Positions 63,292 to 64,000 of a stretch of DNA of 64,000 bases are shown here, in pieces (the stretch's first letter is position 1; each line of letters begins with the position of its first letter). The DNA comes from LMUY01 sp965198565. GTDB lineage: Bacteria; Pseudomonadota; Alphaproteobacteria; Acetobacterales; Acetobacteraceae. A program made the translations under genes and the position numbers. The notes below the pieces were generated by a model. That model saw only the letters and a list, made by a program, of their open reading frames with translations, ran no database searches and had not been told where the DNA came from. The DNA is taken from positions 4,092,001 to 4,156,000 of the forward strand of contig OZ240665.1 of the NCBI GenBank assembly GCA_965198565.1. The letters are read 5' to 3'.

Positions 63292-64000
63292 ATGCGAAGA
63301 GTTGCTCGGGCGATCGTTCTCTTTGCCCTGCTGGTGACGGTGCCGGCCGCAGCGACCCAGGCGCAGCCGAGGGACGAGGTCGTCATCGGAATGGCCACAT
63401 TTCCCGCCACTATTCACCCATTAATTGGTTTCCAAGCCTCGCGGGACTACGTCCTCGCCGTCTCCCGACGCGCCGTCACCCGTTTCGACGCCACCGGGAG
63501 CGTCGTGTGCCAATTGTGCACCGAGATGCCGACTGTTGAAAATGGCCGGGTCAAAATCGTCGACCTTACCGGCGGCAGAAAGGGCATGGAGGTGACCTTC
63601 ACCTTGCGCCCCGATCTCAAGTGGGGCGATGGAAGCCCGCTCACGTCCAAGGACGTCGTCTTCGGCGCCGAGGTGGCTCGCAGCGTTCAACCGGTGGCCA
63701 ACGTGACGGGCGTGGTGGCGCGGGACGACCACAGCTACACAGTCATGTTAGACTCCGTCCGTTACGACTTCTACCGGCTGAGTCCGCAGCCGCTCAACAC
63801 GGCCATCGAAGAGCCGATCTTCCGAGCGGCAAAGGACCCGTTAGATTACGGCAACAAGTCGGCCTACGCCCATGCTCCGGAACAGGCTGGCCTCTGGAAC
63901 GGCCCCTACCTGCTGACCGAATTCAAGCCGAACGAAAGCGTCACCTTTACGCCAAATCCCTTCTGGGATGGAGAAAAGCCCGCCTTCAAACACGTCGTCA
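63292..64000 (+). CDS. Family 5 peptide-binding protein (5' part, cut by window edge)
   Basis: An open frame from ATG 63292 to the end (236 codons visible). A signal peptide (I-V-L-F-A-L-L-V-T-V-P-A-A-A, cleavage near T-Q-A-Q) leads into D-E-V-V-I-G-M-A-T-F. The family 5 motifs F-T-L-R-P-D-L-K-W-G-D-G-S-P-L-T-S-K-D-V and F-T-P-N-P-F-W-D-G follow. It should deliver peptides or similar solutes to the divergent DppBC permeases. Confidence 0.92.
   Translation, partial: MRRVARAIVLFALLVTVPAAATQAQPRDEVVIGMATFPATIHPLIGFQASRDYVLAVSRRAVTRFDATGSVVCQLCTEMPTVENGRVKIVDLTGGRKGMEVTFTLRPDLKWGDGSPLTSKDVVFGAEVARSVQPVANVTGVVARDDHSYTVMLDSVRYDFYRLSPQPLNTAIEEPIFRAAKDPLDYGNKSAYAHAPEQAGLWNGPYLLTEFKPNESVTFTPNPFWDGEKPAFKHVV

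Overview
The window is GC-rich DNA from an alphaproteobacterium, most likely a member of the Acetobacteraceae/Rhodospirillales. I infer this from a complete type II photosynthetic reaction centre with a tetraheme cytochrome subunit, the SRP RNA-dnaX-ybaB-recR order, a YlxR/YlxQ fusion in a rimP-nusA-infB-rbfA-truB-rpsO-pnp operon, and many Rhodospirillales-type accessory genes. No tRNA, rRNA, CRISPR array or intact transposon was seen.

Layout. 1-550: a TacAT-like toxin-antitoxin pair cut by the left edge. 0.55-5.7 kb: a solute-binding protein, two small membrane proteins, a 3-hydroxyisobutyryl-CoA hydrolase, a zinc alcohol dehydrogenase and an SDR. 5.86-10.2 kb: a compact five-gene operon pufL-pufM-pufC-puhA-puhB with no light-harvesting genes. 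Two PpsR/CrtJ-type palindromes lie upstream, 8 bp apart and overlapping a perfect TTGACA box. 10.3-17 kb: a polysaccharide region (SH3 protein, O-antigen ligase, two glycosyltransferases, outer-membrane barrel, lytic transglycosylase, Wza-like lipoprotein). 17-21.7 kb: a YtfQRT/YjfF-type sugar ABC importer. 21.7-27.2 kb: orphan gspK, two hydrolases, DUF2244, nth and a royal-jelly-family protein. 27.4-37.5 kb: the translation/RNA-decay operon, carrying an inserted Uma2-family gene. 37.8-46 kb: flavoenzymes, a Nei/Fpg-like glycosylase without a proper start codon, CbpA/CbpM, recR-ybaB-dnaX and the SRP RNA. 46-60.8 kb: nudC, ftsH, a large membrane protein, alaS, a methyltransferase, an MFS exporter, an M3 peptidase, an OhrR-like regulator and a 2-hydroxyacid dehydrogenase. 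60.8-64 kb: a region of different composition with an SDR remnant and a dipeptide-type ABC importer that runs off the right edge.

The most unusual element is the reaction-centre operon. It encodes all four core subunits (L, M, C, H) and the assembly factor PuhB contiguously, which are usually split between puf and puh loci, and has no pufBA. Its proton-delivery residues also differ from the model enzymes: L213 is Ser and M44 is Glu in Rhodobacter sphaeroides numbering.

Two repeat phenomena recur. One is a family of paired palindromic elements (five copies plus a degenerate one) between genes; these elements supply the ends of at least three reading frames. The other is short tandem repeats of 14-24 bp inside or between genes (antitoxin, puhA, O-antigen ligase/GT9 overlap, ytfR-ytfT junction, royal-jelly-family protein, Nei-like gene).
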